The notes: generated from the sequence alone by a model not told the origin. A stretch of DNA of 64,000 bases from an uncultured Dehalococcoidia bacterium (GCA_958296105.1 OY282441.1:841800-905799); one strand, 5' to 3'; numbered from the stretch's first letter, positions 52,012-60,517 are shown. Translations and numbers: made by a program.

Positions 52012-52586
52012 CTTATCTTCATGGAGGCGGGGGCGTCTTCTTCGGAGCGTGGAGGCGCGGCGTCAGGTTCGTCATCCTCGATTCGTCTGCCTTCGGCGTC
52101 CAGCCGATGCCCGTCCTGATCGACTCGGTACAGGTTGGCGTGGTCTGCCAGATGGTCGAGGTACAGGATGCCGTTGAGGTGGTCCACTTCGTGTTCTATG
52201 GCCTGTGCGAGCAGGTCTTCGGCGTCTATCCTGACGGCCTTTTCGGTGTGGTCGAGCGCGCCGAACCTGACCCATACGGACCTGTTTATGAGGGCGCGGT
52301 ATCCCACGTGGCTGAGACAGCCCTCCTCGACCTCGCGCTCGCCCTCGCGCCGCAGTATCTCGGGGTTGATGTAGATGCGCGCCTCTTCTTCTTCGGGGAT
52401 ATCTATGACGACCAGCCGCCGCAGCTCGCCGACCTGATTCGCCGCCAGCCCGACTCCGCCAGCGGCGCGCATGGTGTCGACCATGTCGTAGGCGAGGCGA
52501 AGCAGCTTCTTGTCTACTCGGCGCACCCTCTTGGCGCGCTGCCGCAGAATGGGATGGGGAATCTCGAGAATATCCCTAATCGCCAA
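52008..52586 (-). CDS. def: peptide deformylase
   Basis: 192 residues from TTG 52586 with a GGGGGTG Shine-Dalgarno-like site upstream. The three deformylase motifs are present: GVGLAANQVG, EEGCLSHVG (E-G-C-L-S) and AIEHEVDHLNG (H-E-x-D-H), giving the Cys/His/His metal site. It removes N-formyl from nascent proteins. The C-terminal ~35 residues are an acidic, charged tail beyond the core. First gene of the def-cca-secD-secF operon; the 277-base gap upstream, shared with the divergent nucleoside transporter gene, should contain its promoter. Confidence 0.96.
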   Translation of the reverse strand: MAIRDILEIPHPILRQRAKRVRRVDKKLLRLAYDMVDTMRAAGGVGLAANQVGELRRLVVIDIPEEEEARIYINPEILRREGEREVEEGCLSHVGYRALINRSVWVRFGALDHTEKAVRIDAEDLLAQAIEHEVDHLNGILYLDHLADHANLYRVDQDGHRLDAEGRRIEDDEPDAAPPRSEEDAPASMKIR

Positions 52587-52863
52587 TGAAGCACCCCCGA
52601 CCGATCTCTCGCAGCGTATTAGCGAAGCGTACTGACGGTTGAGATTATATCCATCGACCGTCCGATGTGTAAAACGGCATTCGGGAAGAGCGGCGGCGCG
52701 CGAGCTGCTGGGCTGAACCGACTCGGTTTTCCCAAATGGGGAAAGATAGAAGGCGCGCGCCTATCCACGATGCCCCGAACCTGATATCTTGTTCTGCGAA
52801 ACTGACGCTGGGATGCCAGCCCTGTCCGTCGAGAGGGCGGATCGGGGGCGCGGGAGATGGCCA

Positions 52864-54123
52864 ATGGATATTAGCTTTCTGCAACCCATTCTAGGCGTGG
52901 CTGCGCTCATCGCCTTCTCGTGGGCGATAAGCGACAACCGCCGCTCGTTTCCCTGGCGGGTGGTCGTGGCGGGGGTGGCGCTTCAGCTCGCGCTGGCGGC
53001 TCTGCTCATCAAGCTGCCGGGGTCGCAGCTGGCGTTCGCATGGATCGGCTACGGGGTGGACGGGCTGCTCCGGGCGACGGAGGCGGGAACGTCGTTCGTG
53101 TTCGGCTTCTTGGGCGGGGGAGATCTGCCATACGAGGAGACGATACCGGGGGGGTCGTTCACCTTCGCCTTCCGAGTTCTGCCGCTCGTCATACTGATAA
53201 GCTCGCTCTCGGCTGTGCTGTACCACTACCGTATCCTGCCGTGGGCTGTGCGCGGCTTCGCGTGGGTCTTGAGCAAGGCGCTTCGCATCAGCGGCGCCGC
53301 CAGCTTCGCCACCGCCGCCAACGTGTTCATCGGCATGGTGGAAGCGCCGCTCATGGTGCGCCCGTATCTGGCGCGGATGAGCCGTCCAGACCTGTTCATC
53401 GTCATGGTGGGCGGGATGGCGACGGTGTCGGGAACGGTGTTCGGCGTCTATGCCTTCCTGCTCAGCGACATCATCCCAGACCCGGCGGGACATCTGCTGA
53501 CCGCCTCGATCATAAGCGCGCCCGCCGCAATCTTGATAGCTCAGGTGATGTCTCCGTCCCCGTCCGTGTCGGCGTCTCCCGAAATAGGGGTGAAGCTGGA
53601 GCGGCTGTACGAGAACGGGATAGACGCGCTCACTCGCGGCGCGATAGACGGGCTGCGCCTTCTGGCGTACATCATCGGGATGCTGATAGTGTTCATCGCG
53701 CTGGTGGCGCTGGTCAACATGCTGTTGGGGCTGGTTCCGGACGTGGCGGGCGATGCGCTGAGCTTCCAGCGAATGCTGGGCTGGGCGCTCGCGCCGGTGG
53801 CGTGGGCGCTGGGGGTGCCGTGGTCGGAGGCGACGACGGCGGGGCAGCTGCTCGGCTCGAAGGTGGTTCTAAACGAGTTCGTAGCCTACGTGCAGATGGC
53901 GGAGCTGCCGGAGGGCAGCCTGAGCGAGCGCAGCGGGATCATCATGGCATACGCGCTGTGCGGATTCGGCAACTTCGGAAGCATCGGCATAATGATCGGC
54001 GGAATCGGCGCGGTCGTCCCCGAGCGCCGCTTGGAGATCGCGCAGCTGGGGCTGAAGTCCATCCTCGCAGGCTCGATAGCTACGGGCATGACAGGGGCGA
54101 TAGCGGGGCTGCTGACGTGGTAG
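52864..54123 (+). CDS. CNT-family nucleoside transporter (NupC-like)
   Basis: 419 residues from ATG 52864, with GGGAG about seven bases before; a longer reading has no homology. N-terminal two helices (Nucleos_tra2 N), a gate domain, and C-terminal SVVLNEFVAY-type motif (SKVVLNEFVAYVQM), GFGNFGSIGIMIGGIGAVVPERR, both hallmarks of concentrative nucleoside transporters. Also FIGMVEAPLMVRPYL, the conserved substrate-contacting E-A-P motif. It imports nucleosides with H+ or Na+. A separate epimerase gene follows 61 bases later. Confidence 0.93.
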   Translation: MDISFLQPILGVAALIAFSWAISDNRRSFPWRVVVAGVALQLALAALLIKLPGSQLAFAWIGYGVDGLLRATEAGTSFVFGFLGGGDLPYEETIPGGSFTFAFRVLPLVILISSLSAVLYHYRILPWAVRGFAWVLSKALRISGAASFATAANVFIGMVEAPLMVRPYLARMSRPDLFIVMVGGMATVSGTVFGVYAFLLSDIIPDPAGHLLTASIISAPAAILIAQVMSPSPSVSASPEIGVKLERLYENGIDALTRGAIDGLRLLAYIIGMLIVFIALVALVNMLLGLVPDVAGDALSFQRMLGWALAPVAWALGVPWSEATTAGQLLGSKVVLNEFVAYVQMAELPEGSLSERSGIIMAYALCGFGNFGSIGIMIGGIGAVVPERRLEIAQLGLKSILAGSIATGMTGAIAGLLTW

Positions 54124-54184
54124 GGCAGTCTCGGAGGCTTGCGGTTTTCGCGGAGAGTCCTGAGCGGGCGGGGAGCCAACCGAT

Positions 54185-55084
54185 ATGAAAGTCCTGATTT
54201 CAGGTTCTACGGGTCTCATTGGAAGCGCGCTGGGGGCGGCGCTGGATGGGCAGGGTCACGAGGTGGCTGCGCTGGTTCGTCCCGCCACCAGAAGCGGGCG
54301 TCCGGGCGTGGCGTGGGACCCGGAGGCGGAGGTGATAGATCGCGGCGGGCTGGAGGGGTTCGACGCCGTCATCCATCTGGCGGGGGAGAATATCGCGTCG
54401 CGCCGATGGTCTTCGGCTCAGAAGCGCAGGATCAGGGGCAGCAGGGTCAGGGGGACGGCGCTTCTCGCCAATGCGCTGGCGGGGCTGGAGCGCAAGCCGT
54501 CCGTCATGGTCTGCGCCTCGGCGGCCGGGTACTTCGGGGATCGGGGGGACGAGGTTCTGTCTGACGACGCTCCCGCAGGCGCGGGCTTCATGGCAGATGC
54601 CACCAAGCAGTGGGAGGAGGCTTCGGCGCCGGCGTCGGAAGCTGGCATCAGGGTCGTCAACATGCGAATCGGCATCGTACTCGACAGATACGGCGGTATG
54701 CTGAAGCGCGTCCTCCCCATCTTCAGGCTCGGACTTGGCGGAAGGCTGGGGGCGGGGACGCAGTACATGAGCTGGATCACTCTGGAAGACACGACGCGCG
54801 CGGCGCTGTGGGTTCTGGGGCGAGGGGACATGTCGGGCGGGCTGAACGTGGCGTCTCCCAATCCGGTCACGAACGCGGAGTTCACGCGCGCGCTTGGCGA
54901 AGCTCTGGGGCGTCCCGCTCTGCTCGCCGTGCCGAAGCTGGCGCTTCGCATCGCGCAGGGAGGGTTGACGGAGGCGATCTTGTCGAGCGTCAGGATGGAG
55001 CCGGGAAGGCTGGTGGAGTCGGGGTTCGAGTTCAGGCATCCGCGCATAGGGGACGCGCTGGCGTGGGCGGCGGCGCGCTCGTGA
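54185..55084 (+). CDS. TIGR01777-family NAD(P)-dependent epimerase (SDR39U1-like)
   Basis: 299 residues, an extended SDR. VLISGSTGLIGSALGAALDGQGHEV is the G-x-x-G-x-x-G cofactor loop. VIHLAGENIASRRWSSAQKRRI and VCASAAGYFGDRGDEVLSDD are distinctive of the TIGR01777/YfcH family; the Y in AAGYFGDRG takes the catalytic Tyr place. MSWITLEDTTRAALW and the C-terminal F-R-H-P segment complete the match. The biochemical role of this family is not settled. It is in the same orientation as the transporter and may be co-transcribed. Confidence 0.93.
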   Translation: MKVLISGSTGLIGSALGAALDGQGHEVAALVRPATRSGRPGVAWDPEAEVIDRGGLEGFDAVIHLAGENIASRRWSSAQKRRIRGSRVRGTALLANALAGLERKPSVMVCASAAGYFGDRGDEVLSDDAPAGAGFMADATKQWEEASAPASEAGIRVVNMRIGIVLDRYGGMLKRVLPIFRLGLGGRLGAGTQYMSWITLEDTTRAALWVLGRGDMSGGLNVASPNPVTNAEFTRALGEALGRPALLAVPKLALRIAQGGLTEAILSSVRMEPGRLVESGFEFRHPRIGDALAWAAARS

Positions 55085-55266
55085 CTGGGGGCGTTCGGAT
55101 GACGGGCGGGGAAGATCGGTCAGCCAAGAGCCAAGTCTCAGGCGCATATCTTCAACATGATTGGTCGCCGCCTGCGCAAGTATACAAGGCTGGGAGACAG
55201 AGCCGCTTCTTGCAGCTGCGCTGACGGCAGAAATCGAAAACAGGCTCTTGCCGCGATCAGCCACTG

Positions 55267-55294
55267 TTGACGAATGGGCGATTTGCTGTACACT
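55267..55294 (+). promoter_or_regulatory. putative sigma-70 promoter of the twin SDR operon
   Basis: TTGACG (55267-55272) and TACACT (55289-55294) with a 16-base spacer, about 85 bases before the first SDR. The rest of the 295-base gap 55085-55379 shows no supported gene. Confidence 0.6.
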
Positions 55295-55379
55295 GTGGAC
55301 GCATCGAATCGGAACACGGTTCGCGTTTGGCTGTGTGCAGGCCACAGCGTGGACGCTTTGCAAACGGGAGTGAGAATCA

Positions 55380-56309
55380 ATGGCTGATACGCTAACAGGT
55401 AAGGTAGCCATAGTCACCGGCGCGGGTCGGGGGATCGGACGCGGCATCGCGCTCCAGATGGCCGCCGAGGGCGCGAAGGTGGTGGTCAACGATCTCGGCG
55501 GAGCGGTCGACGGCACCGGGGCGTCGAGCAGTCCCGCGGACGAAGTGGTTGCCGAGATCAAGGCGAACGGCGGCGAAGCCGTTGCAAACTACCAGTCCGT
55601 ATCCAGCATGGAGGGCGGAGAGAACATCGTTCAGGCCGCGCTCGACAACTTCGGGCAGCTGGACATCGTGGTCACGGTGGCGGGCATACTGCGCGACCGA
55701 ATGCTCTTCAACATGACGGAACAGGAGTGGGACGACGTCATAGACGTCCACCTCAAGGGTACGTTCACGGTGGTCAAGCACGCCGCTATTCTGTTCAGGC
55801 AGCAGCGCTCGGGGCGCATCATCACGTTCGCATCGGAATCGGGCCTGTTCGGCAACACGGGGCAGGGCAACTACGCCGCCGCCAAGTCCGGCATCGCCGG
55901 CTTCACCAAAGTGGTGGCGCGCGACATGGGGCGCTACGGGGTGACCGCCAACTCGATATGCCCAAGGGCCTCCTCGCGCATGACTGCCACCGTTCCCGAC
56001 GTAGCAAGGCAGATGAGGGCAGGGCGAACGGAGGGGGACAGGGCGGCGGCTCCGGCTCCGCAGGGGCCGATGGATCCCGAAGACATCGCGCCGTTCATCT
56101 GCTACTTGGCGAGCGACCTAGCCGCCAGTGTCAACGGGCAGACGTTCCTCGTCTACGGCGGCAACATCACGCTGCTTTCGCTTCCGAGGCGCGTGCGCAC
56201 GATCTTCAAGAACGACCAGTGGACGCTGGACGAGCTGAAGGAGCTGGTGCCGCAGCACATAACGCGCGGGCTGCCAAACCCGTCGCCTCCGCAGCCGCCG
56301 AGGCAGTGA
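55380..56309 (+). CDS. short-chain dehydrogenase, multifunctional-enzyme-2-like, copy 1
   Basis: 309 residues. Cofactor motif TGAGRGIGRG, then VVVNDLGGAVDGTGASSSPADEVVAEI, a segment characteristic of the hydroxyacyl-CoA dehydrogenase domain of peroxisomal MFE-2/HSD17B4-type SDRs. Catalytic Ser in FASESGLFG and Y-x3-K in GNYAAAKSG. The C-terminal ~50 residues (after LVYGGNITLLSLP) are an extension with a Pro-rich end. Probably a 3-hydroxyacyl-CoA or related dehydrogenase in fatty-acid or sterol side-chain breakdown (inference). A clear paralogue follows. Confidence 0.9.
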   Translation: MADTLTGKVAIVTGAGRGIGRGIALQMAAEGAKVVVNDLGGAVDGTGASSSPADEVVAEIKANGGEAVANYQSVSSMEGGENIVQAALDNFGQLDIVVTVAGILRDRMLFNMTEQEWDDVIDVHLKGTFTVVKHAAILFRQQRSGRIITFASESGLFGNTGQGNYAAAKSGIAGFTKVVARDMGRYGVTANSICPRASSRMTATVPDVARQMRAGRTEGDRAAAPAPQGPMDPEDIAPFICYLASDLAASVNGQTFLVYGGNITLLSLPRRVRTIFKNDQWTLDELKELVPQHITRGLPNPSPPQPPRQ

Positions 56310-56330
56310 CCGAAGCGCGAATCGCAGCCG

Positions 56331-56367
56331 CCCTCTCTCCCTCAGCAGGGAGGGCAGGGGTGAGGAG
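56331..56367. repeat. REP-like palindrome between the twin SDR genes
   Basis: CTCCCT (56337-56342) pairs with AGGGAG (56347-56352) around CAGC, followed by GGCAGGGGTGAGG. The reverse complement matches the element at 12091-12126 (CCTCACCCCT...CCCTC...GGGAGAG), so this is an inverted copy of the same dispersed family. Like that copy, it sits between two co-directional, functionally related genes. Confidence 0.75.
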
Positions 56368-56421
56368 GGCGACGAGCCTCCCCTCATTCCAACATTCAGA
56401 CTCAACTAGGGAGACCATACA

Positions 56422-57351
56422 ATGGGAGACACGCTGAAAGACAAGGTTGCCATCGTCACCGGATCGGGGCGAGGAATCGGCGCAGGCATCGCCAAGATGT
56501 TCGCGGCTGAGGGCGCCAAAGTAGTGGTCAACGACCTCGGGGGCGCTGTGGACGGTACGGGCGAATCGTCCGCGCCCGCCGACGAGGTGGTCGCGGAGAT
56601 CCGAGACGCGGGAGGCGAAGCCGTCACCAACTACGACTCCGTCGCCACGATGGAGGGCGGAGAGAACATAGTCAAGACCGCGCTGGACAACTTCGGCAAG
56701 CTCGACATCGTGGTCACGCCTGCGGGCATCCTGCGCGACAGGATGGTCTTCAACATGACGGAACAGGAGTGGGACGACGTCATCGCGGTGCATCTGAAGG
56801 GCACCTTCACAGTCTCCAAGTTCGCGTGCATACTGTTCCGCCAGCAGCGAAGCGGCTGCATCATCACCTTCTCGTCCACCTCCGGCCTGTATGGAAACTC
56901 GGGGCAAGCCAACTACGGCGCGGCGAAGGACGGCATAGCCGGGTTCACGCGCGCAGTGGCGCGCGACATGGGACGCTACGGCGCGCGTGTCAACGGCATA
57001 TCGCCGGGCGCCAACTCGCGCATGACCGCCACTGTTCCAGACTCCGCTCGGCAGATACGCGCCTCATCCGGGATACAGGGCGCGGCGGCGGCGCGGACTC
57101 TCGAGCTGCGCCGCGAGCCTGAAGACATCGCCCCGTTCGTCACGTGGCTGGCGTCGGACGAGGCGAAGGACGTCAACGGCTACATCTTCCACGTGACCGG
57201 CGGCGAAATCTCGCTGATGAACAACCCGGAGCCCGCGCGGACGCTCCAGAAGAGTGGGCGCTGGTCTGTGGAGGAGATAGCTGCCATGTTCCCCGCCACT
57301 CTGGGCATGGACATGGTGAACCCCGCGCCGCCACAGGCTCCGAGACAGTGA
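56422..57351 (+). CDS. short-chain dehydrogenase, multifunctional-enzyme-2-like, copy 2
   Basis: 309 residues, the same length as copy 1 and similar along its whole length. Cofactor motif TGSGRGIGAG, VVVNDLGGAVDGTGESSAPADEVV, catalytic Ser in FSSTSGLYG and Y-x3-K in ANYGAAKDG. The C-terminus again ends in a Pro-rich PPQAPRQ. The divergence from copy 1 is substantial, so the duplication is old and the two may have different substrates or form a heterodimer. A hairpin terminator follows 31 bases after the stop. Confidence 0.9.
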   Translation: MGDTLKDKVAIVTGSGRGIGAGIAKMFAAEGAKVVVNDLGGAVDGTGESSAPADEVVAEIRDAGGEAVTNYDSVATMEGGENIVKTALDNFGKLDIVVTPAGILRDRMVFNMTEQEWDDVIAVHLKGTFTVSKFACILFRQQRSGCIITFSSTSGLYGNSGQANYGAAKDGIAGFTRAVARDMGRYGARVNGISPGANSRMTATVPDSARQIRASSGIQGAAAARTLELRREPEDIAPFVTWLASDEAKDVNGYIFHVTGGEISLMNNPEPARTLQKSGRWSVEEIAAMFPATLGMDMVNPAPPQAPRQ

Positions 57352-57382
57352 TCTAACGGCAGGCAGACAAGCGCTTGGCAAG

Positions 57383-57416
57383 GGCCGCGAGAGAAGATCC
57401 CGCGGCCATTTCTCTT
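57383..57416 (+). terminator. probable intrinsic terminator after the twin SDR genes
   Basis: GGCCGCG (57383-57389) pairs with CGCGGCC (57401-57407), loop of 11 bases, followed by ATTTCTCTT. The T-tract is interrupted, so efficiency is uncertain, but the position before a new strong promoter fits. Confidence 0.65.
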
Positions 57417-57432
57417 GGATTCGCAAGGCGAA

Positions 57433-57461
57433 TTGACTGCCTGACGGTCTGTTCATATAAT
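57433..57461 (+). promoter_or_regulatory. near-consensus sigma-70 promoter of the aldo/keto reductase gene
   Basis: TTGACT (57433-57438) and TATAAT (57456-57461) with a 17-base spacer: only one mismatch to the canonical promoter. The predicted transcription start near 57468 is upstream of both candidate ATGs but leaves only eight bases before 57476, favouring ATG 57491. Confidence 0.8.
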
Positions 57462-57490
57462 TCGGGCATCTTGACATGGGGCGGGAGACG

Positions 57491-58474
57491 ATGGATCCAC
57501 TCGAACCAAGACGCATCGGCGCGACCGACTTGCACGTGACCAGTCTCGGACTCGGCGGCGCTCCGCTCGGCGGGCTGTCCGACTCCGAGGGGGCGCGCGG
57601 CGCGGTGGACACCGTGAAGCATGGATACGATCTCGGCATCCGATTCTTCGACACCGCGCCGCTCTACGGGCGCGGCAAGAGCGAACGGTTCTATGGGGAC
57701 GCTCTGCGCGACTACGACCGCGACAGCTTCGTCTTGTCCTCGAAGGTCGGGCGCGTGCTGAATCCGAACGGCGAAGGCGGCGGCGACCGCGCCGAGCCGC
57801 CGCCGTATGACGTGGCGTTCGACTTCAGCAGGGACGGCGTTCTGCGCTCCATAGAGGAGAGCCTGGAGCGGCTGGGACTCGACCGCTTGGACGTGGCGCT
57901 GATCCACGACCCGGACGACCACTGGCGGCAGGCGATAGGAGAAGCCTACCCCACGCTGGCGGAGCTGAAGTCTCAGGGCGTGGTGGGCGCAATCGGAGCG
58001 GGCATGAACCAGTGGGAGATGCTCGCGCGGTTCGCGGTCGAGGGCGATTTCGACTGCTTCCTGCTGGCAGGACGCTACACGCTGCTGGACCACTCGGGGC
58101 TGATGGCGCTGCTGCCGCTCTGCGAAGCCAAGCGGATCAGCGTAGTACTGGGCGGGCCGTACAACAGCGGCGTTCTGGCGTCCGACCTGGGGCCTGATAC
58201 TACCTACTTCTACCAACAGACACCGCCCGACGTGCTGGAGAGGGCGCAGCGTATAAAGGCGGTGTGCGACAGGCACGATACCCCGCTGAAGGCGGCCGCG
58301 CTCCAGTTCGGCATGGCGCATCCAGCCGTGGCCGCTACCATACCCGGCCCGCGAACGCCGGCAGAGGTGGAGGAGAACGTGGGGATGGCGGGATTCGACA
58401 TTCCGCAAGACCTGTGGGCGGAGCTGAAGGCGGAGGGGCTGATTCCGGAGCGCGCTCCGATTCCATCGGGTTGA
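57491..58474 (+). CDS. aldo/keto reductase, D-threo-aldose dehydrogenase-like
   Basis: 327 residues from ATG 57491 (GGGAG five bases upstream); ATG 57476 would add five residues. AKR catalytic tetrad: Asp in RFFDTAPLYG, Tyr in the same segment, Lys in VLSSKVGRVL, His in ALIHDPDDH. LGLGGAPLGGL at the start and ATIPGPRTPAEVEENVGM at the cofactor end match the clade containing D-threo-aldose/L-fucose and pyridoxal dehydrogenases. It probably oxidises a sugar or similar carbonyl with NAD(P). Driven by the strong promoter just upstream; a small membrane-protein gene follows after three bases. Confidence 0.93.
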   Translation: MDPLEPRRIGATDLHVTSLGLGGAPLGGLSDSEGARGAVDTVKHGYDLGIRFFDTAPLYGRGKSERFYGDALRDYDRDSFVLSSKVGRVLNPNGEGGGDRAEPPPYDVAFDFSRDGVLRSIEESLERLGLDRLDVALIHDPDDHWRQAIGEAYPTLAELKSQGVVGAIGAGMNQWEMLARFAVEGDFDCFLLAGRYTLLDHSGLMALLPLCEAKRISVVLGGPYNSGVLASDLGPDTTYFYQQTPPDVLERAQRIKAVCDRHDTPLKAAALQFGMAHPAVAATIPGPRTPAEVEENVGMAGFDIPQDLWAELKAEGLIPERAPIPSG

Positions 58475-58477
58475 CGG

Positions 58478-59032
58478 ATGAAGGGAGACAAGCAGCCCAA
58501 GCGGGTGTCGCTGTGGAGCGTGCTGAACAAGTACTGGGCCTATTTGGTCTGGCTTCTCATAGTGTTCTTGGCGGTGTGGACATCGCTCTTCGTGGCGGCG
58601 TATGACTTTGCAATGTACACTGAAGGGGACGCTCGAACAGATAACGCGCCCTTCGAATCTGGCTCGCGGATTGCCGTGGGGCTGGTATTCCTGAAGGACT
58701 ACGCATCCTATACCATACCGGTGCTGATGGTGGTGGCGGTGGGGTTCGCGCTGCTGATGGATGGAAAGGAGAACCTCGTAATGACTATCACGCGATGGCT
58801 CAGACAGAAAGTGGACGACGAGATTAGGGCTGAAGGCAGATCCGAGGGGATAGCCGAGGGGATAGCCAAGGGCATGGCTGAGGGCAGATCCGAGGGGATA
58901 GCTGAGGGCAGATCCGAGGGCAGATCCGAGGGACAGATGGAGATGCACAGAGCGTGGGCGGAGTGGTACAGACGGCTCAAGGAGGCGGAGAGAGACGGCA
59001 AGCCTTTCGACGAGCCGCCTCCATCGATCTGA
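58478..59032 (+). CDS. small membrane protein with two helices and a Glu/Gly/Arg repeat tail
   Basis: 184 residues. Two membrane helices (about 22-42 and 79-93) are joined by a short exterior loop, followed by a cytoplasmic tail: WLRQKVDDEIRAEG, then a low-complexity run of R-S-E-G-I-A-E-G units (about 122-150), then a short amphipathic helix HRAWAEWYRRLKEAERDG and FDEPPPS. The repeat tail with the final W-x-x-R-x-x-x-A helix is seen in many uncharacterised bacterial proteins. Function unknown. The tail region is duplicated immediately downstream in the same frame after a TGA. Confidence 0.7.
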   Translation: MKGDKQPKRVSLWSVLNKYWAYLVWLLIVFLAVWTSLFVAAYDFAMYTEGDARTDNAPFESGSRIAVGLVFLKDYASYTIPVLMVVAVGFALLMDGKENLVMTITRWLRQKVDDEIRAEGRSEGIAEGIAKGMAEGRSEGIAEGRSEGRSEGQMEMHRAWAEWYRRLKEAERDGKPFDEPPPSI

Positions 59033-59035
59033 TCA

Positions 59036-59239
59036 ATGACTATCACGCGGTGGCTCAGACAGAAAGTGGACGACGAGATTAGGGCTGAGGGCAGATCCGA
59101 GGGGATAGCCGAGGGGATAGCTGAGGGCAGATCCGAGGGCAAGATCGAGATGCACAAAGCGTGGTCGGAGTGGTACAGACGGCTCAAGGAGGCGGAGAGA
59201 GACGGCAAGCCTTTCGACGAGCCGCCTCCATCGCTCTGA
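59036..59239 (+). pseudogene. duplicated tail fragment of the preceding membrane protein
   Basis: 67 residues starting MTITRWLRQKVDDEIRAEG, equal to residues 102-184 of the gene before it but with fewer RSEG units. It is in the same frame, separated by one TGA and one codon. It has an ATG but no own Shine-Dalgarno site. Copy 1 ends PPPSI and copy 2 ends PPPSL, both before TGA, so this is a tandem duplication that carried the stop codon, not a read-through product. It may be translated by reinitiation. Confidence 0.65.
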
Positions 59240-59276
59240 TTCATGGCTTTCGATCTCGAAGACAAGGCGGTGCGCT

Positions 59277-60332
59277 ATGCCTACGATACAAGCTGACCGG
59301 TTGAAGAATATCGCGGCGAGGCTGCTGGTGGGCAGCGGGGCCAGCGCGGAGGAGGCGGAGACAGTATCTCGCCACTCGGTCGGCGCGAACCTCGCGGGAC
59401 ACGACTCCCACGGCATCATCCAGATTCCCACCTACATAGACAGGGTGAAGCGCGGCCACATCGTGCCGGGAGCGGAATTCGAGGTTCTCAGGGACACGCC
59501 CACCACGACAGTGGTGGACGGCCACTGGGGCTTCGGATACGTGGTCTCCGAACGCCTGATGAAGATGACCATAGACAAGGCGAAGCGGAGCGGCGTAGCA
59601 GCGGCCACGGTGTTCAGGCAGAGCCACGTCGGGCGCGTGGCCGACTACCCTATCATGGCCGCCCAAGCTGGCATGATAGGCATGATGACCGCCGACTCGG
59701 GCAGGTCGTCGAAGTCGGTCGTGCCGTTCGGCGGGCGCGAACCCAGACTCGGCACGAACCCCATCTGCATCGCCATGCCCTCGAACCTCGAAGGTACGAT
59801 GTTCATAGACATGGCGACCAGCGCAGTCGCCGCCGGCAAGCTCGGCGTGGCGGTGGCGCGAGGAGCATCCGTGCCCGAGGGCTGGATACTCGACAGCGAA
59901 GGCAACCCTTCCACCGATCCGAACGACCTGCGAAACGGCGGCGCAGTGCTGCCGCTCGGCGGAGCGGAGGGACACAAGGGCTACGGGCTGTCCGTCATGG
60001 TCGAGATACTGTCGGGCATCCTCACCGGGCTGGGCTTTGGACACGACCCGTCCGGACGGCACAATGACGGCTGCTTCATGGCGGTGTTCGACGTGGGCGC
60101 GTTCCGAGACGCCGAGGAGTTCAAGAGCGAGGTCACGGAGTTCGCGCAGTATCTCAAAAGCTCGCCCCCAGCCGCCGGATTCTCCGAGGTCTTCTATCCG
60201 GGAGAGCTGGAGCATAGGCGTGAACGGCAGCTGCTCGCCGAGGGCATATTCGTAGAGGATTCGACCTGGGGCGCTCTGGAGGCGCTCGCGGACGAGTTTG
60301 GGGTGTCGAAAGACTTGTTCAGCGACGGCTGA
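59277..60332 (+). CDS. Ldh_2-family malate/L-lactate-type dehydrogenase
   Basis: 351 residues of the NAD(P)-dependent YlbC/YiaK/ComC-type family, which is unrelated in fold to classical LDH. Hallmarks: GANLAGHDSHGIIQIPTYI (H-D-S-H-G with the catalytic His), VDGHWGFGYVVSERLM, SHVGRVADYPIMAA, LGTNPICIAMPS, FIDMATSAVAAGKL and EGHKGYGLSVMVEILSG. Substrates in the family include malate, L-lactate, sulfolactate, ureidoglycolate and 2,3-diketogulonate. It is not in an obvious pathway operon. A weak hairpin (GACCGT/ACGGTC, 60357-60375) follows. Confidence 0.93.
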   Translation: MPTIQADRLKNIAARLLVGSGASAEEAETVSRHSVGANLAGHDSHGIIQIPTYIDRVKRGHIVPGAEFEVLRDTPTTTVVDGHWGFGYVVSERLMKMTIDKAKRSGVAAATVFRQSHVGRVADYPIMAAQAGMIGMMTADSGRSSKSVVPFGGREPRLGTNPICIAMPSNLEGTMFIDMATSAVAAGKLGVAVARGASVPEGWILDSEGNPSTDPNDLRNGGAVLPLGGAEGHKGYGLSVMVEILSGILTGLGFGHDPSGRHNDGCFMAVFDVGAFRDAEEFKSEVTEFAQYLKSSPPAAGFSEVFYPGELEHRRERQLLAEGIFVEDSTWGALEALADEFGVSKDLFSDG

Positions 60333-60356
60333 TCACCCGCGATCCCCGCATTCCGC

Positions 60357-60495
60357 GACCGTTTCGCAGACGGTCTAAATCCCACAAAGCGCATCAGCTT
60401 CTACACCGCGCGCGGGACGGCTGTCTTGATCCCCGATTCAGTCGTCTCGCTCCCCAATGTCCCAAATAGCTTCTACACCGTGCGCGGGGCGGCTG
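60357..60495. repeat. hairpin and 28-bp direct repeat in the Ldh-recO gap
   Basis: GACCGT (60357-60362) and ACGGTC (60370-60375) form a six-bp stem. A 28-base sequence beginning AGCTTCTACACCG occurs at 60396-60423 and again at 60468-60495 with two differences. No gene is supported in this 185-base convergent gap. Confidence 0.7.
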
Positions 60496-60517
60496 ACTCG
60501 ATGGCGCAGATGGGCTG

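Noticed and set aside
58990-59239. TGA at 59030-59032 considered as a second selenocysteine or read-through codon
   Set aside because: Both duplicated copies end in the same PPPS-I/L context before TGA, with no Cys nearby and no redox motif; tandem duplication explains the arrangement.
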